Positions 7,960 to 15,292 are shown, numbered from the stretch's first letter. The stretch is 17,606 nt of DNA from UBA4655 sp964585575 (GCA_964585575.1 CAZPEM010000065.1:1-17606); one strand, 5' to 3'. Notes: generated from the sequence alone by a model not told the origin. Numbers and translations: made by a program.

Positions 7960-9105
7960 TCATTGTAAGGGGGCCATGAAACGCGTTGGCGAGAGAAATC
8001 GCACGGGCTGGTCGGTGCGGCCGTGGAGGGCGAGGTCGGCGACCGCCTCGCCGATGACCGGCGCGAACTTGAATCCGTGTCCGGAGAAGCCGGCCGCAAT
8101 CGTGACGCCATCGTGATCCGGATGGAGCCCGACGAGGAAATGCCCGTCCGGCGACATCGTGTAGAGACACACGGCATGGTCCACCAAGCCGCGGCCGAGC
8201 GAAGGGATCCGCCGTGCGACGGCGTCTTCCACGCTTCGTCGCTCACCGTCGTCGATCCCGCGGTCGATGGCCAGCGGATCGCTCACCGTCCTGCCGCCCG
8301 TGTGCTCGGCCACCTTCACGCCCCTGCCGTCGATCGCGGGAAATCCGTAGAAGAAGCCCTCCGCCATGTCGAACGCGAAGCAGGGGAGCCTGCCCGGGGA
8401 GAACGTTTCGGCGGTTTCCGCCGGGGGGCGGTACCAGAAGAGCGACTTTCGCAGCACGGTGAGACGCACCGCGGGGAGTCGGAGGAGCGCCGTCGCCCAG
8501 GCACCTGGTGCGAGCACGAGCCGATGGGCGTGGAAGTCGCCGCGGTCGGTCTCGACGAGGGCGTCGCGTCCGTCGGACCGCCAGCCCCTGACCGTGCCGC
8601 CGATGTCGAACCGTGCCCCGGCGCGAATCGCCTCGTCGGCATGCGCCCGCACGCAGTCTTCGACGAAAAGGTGGCCGCCGCGCGGCTCGTAGACCGTCGC
8701 CCAGTCGTCCGGCAGCGAGAACACGGGAAACCGCCCCATGGCCTCGGTCGGGGAGAGCCGCTCGATGGCGAGGTCGTGCACGTCGGCGGAGCGGATGGAG
8801 CCGGCGATCACCTCGCCGTCGGGCGGGCCGGCCATCAGCAGTCCGTTCTCGACGAGCAGCGTGCGGCCGCTGGCCCGCTCCAGATCCCGCCAGAGTTCGT
8901 AGCTCCGTCGCAGCAGGGGGACATAGTCCGGATGCTCGAAGTAGGCGAGGCGGATGAGCCGCGTCTGACCGTGGGAGCTGCCGAAGGCATGGGCGATCGG
9001 GAAGCGGTCGAGCACGAGAACACTCGCACCGCAGCGGGCGAGATGGCACGCGGCGGCGGCACCGATGCCTCCGCCTCCCACGACGATGACGTCGAAGCTC
9101 GGCAT
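7960..9105 (-). CDS. solA: FAD-dependent N-methyl amino acid oxidase (SolA / monomeric sarcosine oxidase family)
   Basis: Predicted flavoenzyme that oxidises the N-methyl group of a secondary amino acid, releasing formaldehyde and H2O2. 381 residues, normal for the family. The Rossmann dinucleotide motif GGGGIGAAAACHLA is at 10-23. The family motif 'SSHGQTRLIRLAYFEHPDYV' is at 43-62. Lys264 in 'GVKVAEHTGG' matches the oxygen-activating Lys of monomeric sarcosine oxidase. Cys313 in 'CLYTMSPDGHF' matches the cysteine that binds FAD covalently. 'AAGFSGHGFKFAP' near the C-terminus closes the FAD site. All key residues are present, so it should be active; the true substrate (sarcosine, N-methyltryptophan or other) is open. 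It lies 18 bases after the upstream glycosyltransferase gene, and its stop overlaps a possible start of the next gene. The symbol follows family resemblance only. Confidence 0.88.
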   Translation of the reverse strand: MPSFDVIVVGGGGIGAAAACHLARCGASVLVLDRFPIAHAFGSSHGQTRLIRLAYFEHPDYVPLLRRSYELWRDLERASGRTLLVENGLLMAGPPDGEVIAGSIRSADVHDLAIERLSPTEAMGRFPVFSLPDDWATVYEPRGGHLFVEDCVRAHADEAIRAGARFDIGGTVRGWRSDGRDALVETDRGDFHAHRLVLAPGAWATALLRLPAVRLTVLRKSLFWYRPPAETAETFSPGRLPCFAFDMAEGFFYGFPAIDGRGVKVAEHTGGRTVSDPLAIDRGIDDGERRSVEDAVARRIPSLGRGLVDHAVCLYTMSPDGHFLVGLHPDHDGVTIAAGFSGHGFKFAPVIGEAVADLALHGRTDQPVRFLSPTRFMAPLQ

Positions 9106-9123
9106 GCGGCTGTTGTACCCGGA

Positions 9124-10002
9124 TCACGCCCTCGCGAGGATCGATTCCAGAATCCGCCGCCGAATCGAGGCGTCGCGGAAGACTTCCCGGTAGGAGGCGC
9201 CGTCGAGGTGGAGGAACGCCTCGTCGAGAAGGAGCATGGCGACCGGCGGCCGCTCGTCTCCGAGTTCGATCTGCACGATGCGGTGTTCGGCCTCGCCGAC
9301 GGCGGCCGGATCGAGGTGGCGATAGAAGCCAGGCCAGTTGCCGCCGCCGGTGTCGAGCCCCAACTCGATACGGTGCTTGAAGTCCACGGCGAGACCCTCG
9401 GCGGCGGCGGGCCGGAAGAAGCAGTAGCCGGCCCAGAGGTTCCAGGCCTGCGGATGGGTCAGGGAAGCGCCCCGCATGCCGTAGGCGGCACGTCCCGCCA
9501 GGCGGCTTCGCAGATCAAGCGGCGCGACAGGAATGCAGTCGTGGTCGATGAAGCCCGCCACGTCGAGGCTGGCGTGCCGGACGACGTTGGACCAGACCCA
9601 GTTGAGCGCGATGCCGTGGGAGCGGTTGGGGCTCCACTCGGGATTCCTCGGCAGCGGCAGGTAGGGCACGTCCCGTTGCCTGCAGAGGTCTTCATGGGCG
9701 GCGCGGGCCGACCGATCGTTCGAGTTGTCGATGACGACGAGGCGGAGTTCAGGATGGTGCCTCGACCACTGTCGGGTGAGCAGGTCGATAGCCCACGGAG
9801 TGTTGAAGGCGATCGTGAAGGCCGCTTCGCGCACCCCGGCATGGGAGAGTCGGTCCGCGAGCCGCCGCCCCTCCGCCGCCGCCGTGCGGCGGAAGGTCCG
9901 GTCGATGAGCCCGTTGCGGAGGTTCTTGGCGGAACGGACGACGACGTTGCTGTCGAACGCCCGCGATGCGGCACGGGCGATCCGTTGGACTGTGGAGAGC
10001 AT
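9124..10002 (-). CDS. putative GT-A fold (GT2-like) glycosyltransferase
   Basis: 292 residues, no signal peptide. The core resembles a GT-A nucleotide-sugar-binding domain: 'FTIAFNTPWAIDLLTRQW' (62-79), the beta strand 'LRLVVIDNSND' (86-96), 'NPEWSPNRSHGIALNW' (120-135), and an acidic DHDC motif (153-156) in 'GFIDHDCIP', where the metal-binding DxD lies in GT2 enzymes. The Arg-rich first 45 residues have no recognisable domain. It follows csrA by 65 bases and precedes the oxidase by 18, so it is probably part of a csrA-led transcript. Acceptor and sugar are unknown. Family assignment is moderate; it could belong to an uncharacterised planctomycete relative of GT2. Confidence 0.68.
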   Translation of the reverse strand: MLSTVQRIARAASRAFDSNVVVRSAKNLRNGLIDRTFRRTAAAEGRRLADRLSHAGVREAAFTIAFNTPWAIDLLTRQWSRHHPELRLVVIDNSNDRSARAAHEDLCRQRDVPYLPLPRNPEWSPNRSHGIALNWVWSNVVRHASLDVAGFIDHDCIPVAPLDLRSRLAGRAAYGMRGASLTHPQAWNLWAGYCFFRPAAAEGLAVDFKHRIELGLDTGGGNWPGFYRHLDPAAVGEAEHRIVQIELGDERPPVAMLLLDEAFLHLDGASYREVFRDASIRRRILESILARA

Positions 10003-10067
10003 GACACACCAGCGGCGAAGGTCGCGGAGAGCTTACTCGCCGGACGGCCAGCGCGGTGACCGTGGTG

Positions 10068-10250
10068 TCAGGCGGCCCGGGAGTCCGGCCGCTCCTCGTC
10101 CACCGGCTCGAGTTCCTCCCTCAACACCCGCACGCCGTCGGGGGCGTCGATCCCGAGCCGGACCTTGTCGCCGCTGACTCTCACGACCGTCACGACGATC
10201 GAATTACCGACCCGGATGCGCTGACTTTGCTTGCGGGAGAGGATGAGCAT
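10068..10250 (-). CDS. csrA: carbon storage regulator CsrA
   Basis: 60-residue RNA-binding translational regulator, the normal length for CsrA. It starts with the hallmark MLILSRK, followed by 'RIRVGNSIVVTVVRVSGDKVRLGIDAP' in two parts and 'VRVLREEL', which carries the Arg that contacts GGA RNA motifs in characterised CsrA/RsmA. As a dimer it would bind GGA-bearing hairpins near ribosome binding sites. The start is decided by GGAG (10258-10261), 7 bases upstream of the ATG; that GGA is also a plausible autoregulatory site. It stands first in a minus-strand gene run and is divergent from the BBP7 gene. Confidence 0.96.
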   Translation of the reverse strand: MLILSRKQSQRIRVGNSIVVTVVRVSGDKVRLGIDAPDGVRVLREELEPVDEERPDSRAA

Positions 10251-10505
10251 GGATTGGCTCCGGTAGTATGGATGGCGAATGGATGGCTGGGCAAGCTGCC
10301 CCCGATACGCAATATCGGTCGATCGCGCAAGCCTTCTTGCGTGGTTTTGGCGGAGATTGACGACGGCATCCGTCGCGCTCATGCGACCGTGACGGATGCT
10401 CCGAATCGACTCCCCGTGACGATCGTCGGGTTCGCGTCGTTTTTCGGTGTAACGACGGATCGTGTGGTCGGGAAGCGTGTCGGGGTCGCATCGGGGAGGA
10501 ATGTC
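10251..10505. promoter_or_regulatory. divergent csrA / BBP7 control region
   Basis: 255 bases with no gene, serving leftward csrA and rightward BBP7. Visible structure: a direct repeat TGGATGGC (10269-10276 and 10280-10287, 11-base period); an inverted repeat GGGCA-AGC-TGCCC (10289-10301); a hairpin CGCAAG-CCTT-CTTGCG (10326-10341) followed on the plus strand by TGGTTTT. I could not place convincing -35/-10 boxes for either gene. The BBP7 end closes with a strong ribosome binding site. Confidence 0.55.
10493..10500 (+). promoter_or_regulatory. ribosome binding site of the BBP7 gene
   Basis: GGGGAGGA lies 5-6 bases before ATG 10506 and fixes that start, although the frame stays open far upstream. 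An ATG at 10501 touches the site directly, reads only ATG-TCA-TGA, and is too close to be used well. The site contains GGA, the CsrA recognition core. Confidence 0.75.
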
Positions 10506-11810
10506 ATGATTCAAGTCCGTGTTCGTGCCGCAATGCCTTGGGCCGTCGTCGTTGCGGCCGTGTTGATGCCGTTGGTGGCGGTCGCCGACGAGACCGAACG
10601 TTCCGCGACGGACGAGATCTTCGAGAAGCTCGATGAGAAGAAGCTCGATGAGAAGAAGCTCGATGAGAAGAAAGACGCCGACGAGACGGTTATCCCCGCT
10701 CCCGTGAAGGAGAAGACCGGCGCGGCGACGAAGGAGAAGGGCGGCGCGGTGGAGAAGGAAAGAATCATTGCGCCGCAGATGGAGGAGTATTTCGAGTTTG
10801 CGGAGCGCGGCGTGATTGCCGACGAGGATGTCGTGGCGACGCCGTGTCCGCCGTCGAGGGCCGCCTCCCGGCAGGACTACGCGGTGTTCGACGTCCTCTT
10901 CCTTCAGCGGGACGATGCGACGAACAACCAGCCGTTCGCGATCGCCAACGAAAACTCGCCGAATCCCGGCGAGTTCCTGATGACGACCCGCAGCATGACG
11001 CCGAGCGTGGCGCCTGGGATGAGGCTCTTCTACGGCCGGAGAAACGCGGACTGCACCGGCTGGGAGGCGGGATACGTCGGCGTCTACGGCATGTACGGCG
11101 ACGCGCTTGCCGCGGGCACGAACCAGGTGAACGTTCCCGGCGATCTCGGTGAGAACGTGCCGGGCTTCACGGACGCCACGTTCGTGGAAGGCGACTACTG
11201 GTCGTCGCTCAATTCGGCGGAGCTCAACGTCTTTCGCTCCAACTGCTTCGAGGGCTGCGACCCGTGCGCGCGGCTCGCGTGCCACCGGTGTTACCACCGC
11301 TCCACGGTGGATTGGCTCGCCGGCTTTCGGTGGGCGAGTCTCGAGGAGCAGGCGGCGCTCGGGGTTATCGGGCGGGCAGGCGACCGGCCCACGCCCTACA
11401 CCGTGAATACGAGTTCGAACCTCTTCGGCTTCCAAATCGGTGTCCGCGGTCGAACGGAATGGAGGCGGATCGCCTTCGAAGGCGGGATCAAGACGGCGCT
11501 CGCCGGCGCGACGCTCTACCAGTCGCAGTCGGACATCGCGAGCCCGATCAACGGGTTCGTGGCGAGGCCGGCCCGGTCGTCGTCGACCGGTGGCGTCGGC
11601 ATGATCGCCGACATCAACCTGGCGGCGATCTACCGGATCAATCGGGTCTGGGGGCTGAGGGCCGGCTACAACATGCTCTGGCTGTCGGGCGTGGCGCTGG
11701 CGCCGAGCCAGTTCGACTTCTCGTTCAATGGCGACAGCGGGCTCGGCCTCGACCACGGCGCGGGCTTGTTCCTCAACGGCGCGAGCCTCGGCCTCGAGGC
11801 CCGTTGGTGA
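10506..11810 (+). CDS. BBP7-family outer-membrane beta-barrel protein
   Basis: 434 residues of the planctomycete BBP7 family (formerly DUF1551), whose function is unknown; a surface barrel is inferred. The signal peptide ends near 'VAVADE' (about 27). A charged spacer follows with three exact KLDEK repeats (41-55) and further Lys/Glu-rich sequence to about 88. The barrel part begins around 'DYAVFDVLFLQRDD' (124-137) and includes the family-like 'TVDWLAGFRWASLEEQAAL' (267-285) and alternating strands such as 'GVGMIADINLAAIYRI'. It ends in Trp, as outer-membrane barrels usually end in an aromatic residue. A cluster of five Cys lies at 247-262 (NCFEGCDPCARLACHRC). It is the only plus-strand gene I support here and converges with the FKBP fusion gene. 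Confidence 0.88.
   Translation: MIQVRVRAAMPWAVVVAAVLMPLVAVADETERSATDEIFEKLDEKKLDEKKLDEKKDADETVIPAPVKEKTGAATKEKGGAVEKERIIAPQMEEYFEFAERGVIADEDVVATPCPPSRAASRQDYAVFDVLFLQRDDATNNQPFAIANENSPNPGEFLMTTRSMTPSVAPGMRLFYGRRNADCTGWEAGYVGVYGMYGDALAAGTNQVNVPGDLGENVPGFTDATFVEGDYWSSLNSAELNVFRSNCFEGCDPCARLACHRCYHRSTVDWLAGFRWASLEEQAALGVIGRAGDRPTPYTVNTSSNLFGFQIGVRGRTEWRRIAFEGGIKTALAGATLYQSQSDIASPINGFVARPARSSSTGGVGMIADINLAAIYRINRVWGLRAGYNMLWLSGVALAPSQFDFSFNGDSGLGLDHGAGLFLNGASLGLEARW
10626..10670 (+). repeat. 15-base tandem repeat, three exact copies (KLDEK)
   Basis: AAGCTCGATGAGAAG occurs three times without a mismatch at 10626-10640, 10641-10655 and 10656-10670, inside the BBP7 gene. The nucleotide identity points to recent duplication. 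Copy changes stay in frame and would lengthen or shorten the charged spacer after the signal peptide. Confidence 0.95.
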
Positions 11811-11819
11811 CGTCCGGCG

Positions 11820-13625
11820 TCAACCGACGGAAACGAGCTCGACGTCGAAGACGAGCGTTCCCTGCGGCCGGCCCGTCTGCCCCTCGTAGGCGAGGTTCGC
11901 CGGGATGATGAGCGTGCGCCGGCCGCCGACCCGCATGCCGGCGACACCCTCGTCCCAGCCGTCGATCACCTCGTCGTTGCCGAGTTCGAACCGGAACGGC
12001 GTTCCCGTCCGGCCGGGACGCACGTCCCGCGAGCTGTCGAAGACCGTGCCGTTTCGGGAACTGCCGACATAGTGGACCTGCACCGTCTGACCGGCCCGCG
12101 CCACCGCGCCGCCCCCGATCCTCTCATCGCGATATTGCAGGCCCGTGGCCGTGGTCTGGAGCGTCGCGTCGGACCGCGGTGACGCTGCGGCCGGCCGCAG
12201 CTGCCCGGCAACGCCGGTGAACAGCGGCTGAAGCGAACCGTTGGCGGCGACGCGTCGAATCCCGTGGCCGCCCCCGCCGAGGCCCTGGGTCGCGAACAGC
12301 TGATCGACGCGGTTGTCGCCGTCGATGTCGACGCCGACTGCGAACACCGGTGCGTTCGATCGCGAGAGCGAGGCGAACGCAGCCTGTCGGGCGAGCCGCG
12401 TGTTCGCGGTGGCTGCGATCGTGCCGTCGTAGATCTCAGTCACCGAGCCGGCCCCTCGGCCGCCGGCGACGAAGACGTCGTCGATCGCATCGGCATTGAA
12501 ACGCCCTGCCGAAACGGCGACGCCGCCCCGCATCGCAGACGAAAATGGCACGATGCGATCGACCTGCCGCGGAGTGGCGGAGACGTCGTAGACGAGAACT
12601 TCCGCGCCGCTGCCAGGGCCGTTGCCGATGATGATCTCGCCGCGCCGGTCCGGAGCGGCGGCGGTCACGAGGCTGCCCCCGACGAACGTGCCGACATCCG
12701 CCACCGCGACGGTCGCGCCGGCCTGGAACTTTTGGCCGAAGGGACGAAACGCCTTCGAGGCGAGTTCGACGAGCTTGACGCCTTCCGCCGGCCGGCTCTC
12801 GTGGACCTTCACGTCGCCGGCTCCGTGGGCCTTCGCGACCACGAGGTCGCCATCGCCGTCCGCGTCGAGATCACCGCCCGCGATGCTCAGGCCGCCCTCG
12901 TAGCGGCTGCCAAACGGCACGAGGCGCTGGTGTCCGGCGAGCGGATTTCCCTGCAGGTCGAAGAACCGCACCTCCGCAACGCGGCCTGAGCCCGACGCGG
13001 CCGCGACTTCGTCGATGCCGTCGCCGTCGAGGTCGACGAGGATCGCATTCACGCCGCCGCGAAAGCCCTCCTCGAACGCGAGCCAGCTCGTGCGGACCGA
13101 ACCGGTGAACGGGTCGATGACGGAGACTCTCGGAGCGCTCTCGTAGCCGATGGCCGAGCCGACCACGACCGACGGAAGCTTGTCGACGTCGGTCGCCACG
13201 TTGTCGGAGGGGTCGTTATCGACGGTTCCCGGGCCGGCCTCGACCGTCGCCGTGCTCGCAAGCGAGCCACGGGCCGATGGAGCAACCGTGGAAACCACCG
13301 TGAAGATCGCCGCACCACCCGCAGGAAGCGAAACGTTCGCGTCGAGCGGCCCGGTGCCGCTCGCAGGACCCGTCGCGCCGGGCGAGTAGGTGGCGGTCCA
13401 GGTCGTGCCGCTCACCTGGGCGGGCGAGGGATTCCGCACCCTCGCGGCCGCGGCCGTCGCGGGCCCGGCGTTCGTGACGACGAGCGTCTCCGTGGAGGTC
13501 GTCCCTGGCTGGTAAATCTCACGGCCATCGGAGAGGTGGACCGCCAGATCGACGACCGCATCGCCGTCGAGCACGGCCCGAGGCTCGAACCGCTCGAACG
13601 AGAGCATCCGATCGCGTCGTCGCAT
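11820..13625 (-). CDS. exported DUF11-like / FG-GAP repeat protein with C-terminal FKBP prolyl isomerase
   Basis: 601 residues in three parts. The N-terminus has the planctomycete-type motif 'RMLSFERFEPRAVLDGD' (about 6-22), common on large exported planctomycete proteins, in place of a classical signal peptide. Residues about 25-150 resemble a DUF11/CARDB beta domain ('LVVTNAGPATAAAARV'). FG-GAP/VCBS repeats with Ca-binding-type Asp loops follow: 'DLDGDGIDE', 'DLDADGDGD', 'DIDGDNRVD'. Residues about 489-601 form a full FKBP domain ('VQVHYVG', 'VFDSS', 'EVIDGWDEGVAGM', 'LAYEGQ', 'LVFDVEL') with the binding-pocket Tyr519, Phe529, Asp530, Trp557, Tyr580 and Phe593 all present, so activity is plausible. 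ATG 13625 lies just before the motif; ATG 13607 is an alternative. The stop is 9 bases from the BBP7 stop. Confidence 0.9.
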   Translation of the reverse strand: MRRRDRMLSFERFEPRAVLDGDAVVDLAVHLSDGREIYQPGTTSTETLVVTNAGPATAAAARVRNPSPAQVSGTTWTATYSPGATGPASGTGPLDANVSLPAGGAAIFTVVSTVAPSARGSLASTATVEAGPGTVDNDPSDNVATDVDKLPSVVVGSAIGYESAPRVSVIDPFTGSVRTSWLAFEEGFRGGVNAILVDLDGDGIDEVAAASGSGRVAEVRFFDLQGNPLAGHQRLVPFGSRYEGGLSIAGGDLDADGDGDLVVAKAHGAGDVKVHESRPAEGVKLVELASKAFRPFGQKFQAGATVAVADVGTFVGGSLVTAAAPDRRGEIIIGNGPGSGAEVLVYDVSATPRQVDRIVPFSSAMRGGVAVSAGRFNADAIDDVFVAGGRGAGSVTEIYDGTIAATANTRLARQAAFASLSRSNAPVFAVGVDIDGDNRVDQLFATQGLGGGGHGIRRVAANGSLQPLFTGVAGQLRPAAASPRSDATLQTTATGLQYRDERIGGGAVARAGQTVQVHYVGSSRNGTVFDSSRDVRPGRTGTPFRFELGNDEVIDGWDEGVAGMRVGGRRTLIIPANLAYEGQTGRPQGTLVFDVELVSVG

Positions 13626-13719
13626 GGGCCTGTCCCGGGTGCCGGAGCCGAAACCGATCCTGGTACGCACTTCCTTACCTTGCGGTTCGGAACAAAGCAA
13701 ACGGCCGGTTCGGAAGGAT
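13626..13719 (-). promoter_or_regulatory. leader region upstream of the FKBP fusion gene, with a direct repeat
   Basis: 94 bases separate the TPR gene's stop from the FKBP fusion start. CGGTTCGGAA occurs twice (13683-13692 and 13706-13715), 23 bases apart, about two helical turns, on one side of the start. This fits a regulator-binding site or promoter element, but no match to a known factor can be named. Confidence 0.4.
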
Positions 13720-15130
13720 TCACTCCTGTCGCTGGAATACGAGCGGCTTGGCGTCCTTCGGCGCGCCCACGAGTGAGAACTCGAACGAGTCGGTGCCCAG
13801 GCTCTTCACCTTCGCGAGCATCGTGCCCGCCTTCTCGCTCTCGAGCGCGATGGCGTCTGCGGTGGTCGAGATCCTGCCCGAAAGTTCCACCAATGGTTGC
13901 CCCTTCGGCGTCGCTTTCCAGGTGAACGTGAAGTCGTCCTTCACGGTCAGTTCGACCGCGTCGTCCGCCATCGTCGCCTTCCAGGAGCCGACGAGGTCGG
14001 TTTCCGGACCGGCCGCCTTCGCCCCGGCGGCATCGTCGCCCACCTCGGCGGCAGCCGGCTTGCCCACCTCGGCGGCCGCGGGCGGCTTGCCATCCTTCGA
14101 GTCGGGGGCCTCGGACGGGGGCGTGATCGCGTCGAGAAGACGCTTCGCGACGGCGTCACCGGGCTGTTTCGCCACCACCACCTCGAGCGCGTTGGCCGCG
14201 AGGTCGGCATGGCCTCCGACGAGATAATGGTAGGCGAGCACGAAATAGCCCGCGGCATTTCCCGGATTGGCCTTGCAGAAGGCCTCGAGCCGTCGCAGTT
14301 GCGTCGTGTAGTCGTCCACCGATCCGTAGAGGCCGCTCATGGTCGTCCAGTCCATGCCCGGCGCGGCCGCGAGCACCGCGTTGAGGGCGGCCGCCGCCTC
14401 GTCGTAGCGACCGAGGGCGAAGAGCGCGAGCGCCCGAACCTCGTGGAGCACCGAGTCCTTCGGCGAGGCCTTCACGGCCTTGTCGAGGCCGGCGACCGCG
14501 GCGGCGTACTCGCCGTTCTTGAAGTCGGCGAGCGACTTTTCGACGACGGGATCAGCCTTCTGCGTGGAGGTGGCCTCGCCGGCCGTCGTCCCGGACTCGT
14601 CGGCGACGGCGCCGGCCCCCGCGGCCTCGCCGTCCTCACCCACGTAGTTGTTGACGATGATCGGCCGCGAGTAGTCGTAGGGGCTCGCAGCCACCACCGC
14701 CGCGGGAATCGATGCGTAGTAGGGGTTCACGTAGCCCCCCGCGCCATATCCGAGGCAGGAGTAGCCGAGCCCCCAGTTCGCGCAGGTCGAGGCGAGGCCC
14801 CAGGTCGCCGCGCCGAAGACCAACGGGGCCCACCAGCCGCCGTTGTAGCCGTTCCAATTGCCGTTCCAACAACCGTGATACCAGCGTGCATAGCCCGGGT
14901 TCACGCATCGGTTGTACCACTGGTTGCCCCAGTTGCCGTAGCCAGCGTACCAGCCGCCGCCATGCCAGCCGGCGCCGTAGCCGGGCAGACCCCAGCCGCC
15001 GCCGTTCCAACCGTAACCGGGGCGGTTGATGTTCACGTTGTTGAAGTTGTTGTTCGCGAACCAATTGTTGTGGTTGTTATTGATGTTGTTGATGACGTTG
15101 CCACTGTTCCAGTTGCCACTGTTCCAGTTG
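13720..15130 (-). CDS. Trp/Asn/Gly-rich TPR protein, C-terminal part (interrupted by assembly gap)
   Basis: The 3' part (469 residues plus one base) of a gene whose 5' part lies beyond the gap at 15231-16177. It opens with NWNSG repeats and an Asn-rich run, then a Gly/Trp/Tyr/Asn-rich segment ('GYGWNGGGWGLPGYGAGW', 'WNGNWNGYNGGWWAPLVFG'). Next are 'YDYSRPIIVNNYVG' and an acidic linker, then TPR-type helices ('SLADFKNGEYAAAVAGLDKA', 'ALALFALGRYDEAAAALNAV') and more helices to 'VVAKQPGDAVAKRLLDAI'. An Ala/Pro/Glu linker follows, then a small beta domain starting 'LVGSWKATMADD' that resembles lipocalin-like GxW domains. It is probably exported, given the signal on the other part. The TPRs suggest protein binding; the aromatic low-complexity part suggests a wall or surface role. 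No enzymatic function is seen. Confidence 0.85.
15101..15130 (-). repeat. 15-base tandem repeat at the gap edge (NWNSG)
   Basis: TTGCCACTGTTCCAG (plus strand), out of phase with the codons, repeats at least twice up to the first N and encodes NWNSG on the minus strand. More copies probably lie in the gap. Confidence 0.85.
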
Positions 15131-15230
15131 NNNNNNNNNNNNNNNNNNNNNNNNNNNNNNNNNNNNNNNNNNNNNNNNNNNNNNNNNNNNNNNNNNNNNN
15201 NNNNNNNNNNNNNNNNNNNNNNNNNNNNNN
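15131..15230. other. assembly gap (100 N, length unknown)
   Basis: Exactly 100 N, the usual placeholder for a scaffold gap of unknown size. Tandem repeats abut it on both sides: 15-base on the left, 21-base on the right. The flanking minus-strand frames join only if the true gap length is a multiple of 3. 100 is not, so the apparent frame change is an artefact. Confidence 0.97.
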
Positions 15231-15292
15231 ATGCCGGGACGCTCGCCGCCGATGCCGGGACGATTGCCGCCGATGCCGGGACGCCCGCCACC
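15231..15292 (-). repeat. 21-base tandem repeat at the gap edge (RPGIGGx)
   Basis: Three near-identical units starting ATGCCGGGACG run from 15231 on the plus strand with a 21-base period. On the minus strand they encode RPGIGG plus one variable residue (E, N). The array starts immediately at the gap, so it is probably longer in reality. Confidence 0.9.

Noticed and set aside
4990..10059. Long plus-strand open frames opposite the glycosyltransferase, PQQ, oxidase and GT-A genes
   Set aside because: Same antisense artefact; the minus-strand reading has recognisable motifs and ribosome binding sites, the plus-strand reading has none.
10326..10341. CGCAAG-CCTT-CTTGCG hairpin as a terminator
   Set aside because: Only six base pairs, with an interrupted T-run, and no plus-strand gene upstream for it to end.
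10501..10509. Two-codon leader ORF (ATG-TCA-TGA) overlapping the BBP7 start
   Set aside because: Its ATG directly abuts the ribosome binding site, too close for efficient initiation; probably chance.
10068..11756. 562-residue minus-strand reading frame continuing upstream of csrA
   Set aside because: Only the last 60 codons are CsrA, with its own ribosome binding site. The rest is antisense to the BBP7 gene and low-quality sequence.
11790..11822. Two-way terminator between the converging BBP7 and FKBP fusion genes
   Set aside because: GGCCTCGAGGCC and the TGACG/CGTCA pair are short, lie in the coding ends or stop codons, and have no T-tract.
15130..15231. Frameshift or two separate genes across the N stretch
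   Set aside because: 100 N is a placeholder length; the frame difference is only 100 not being a multiple of 3.
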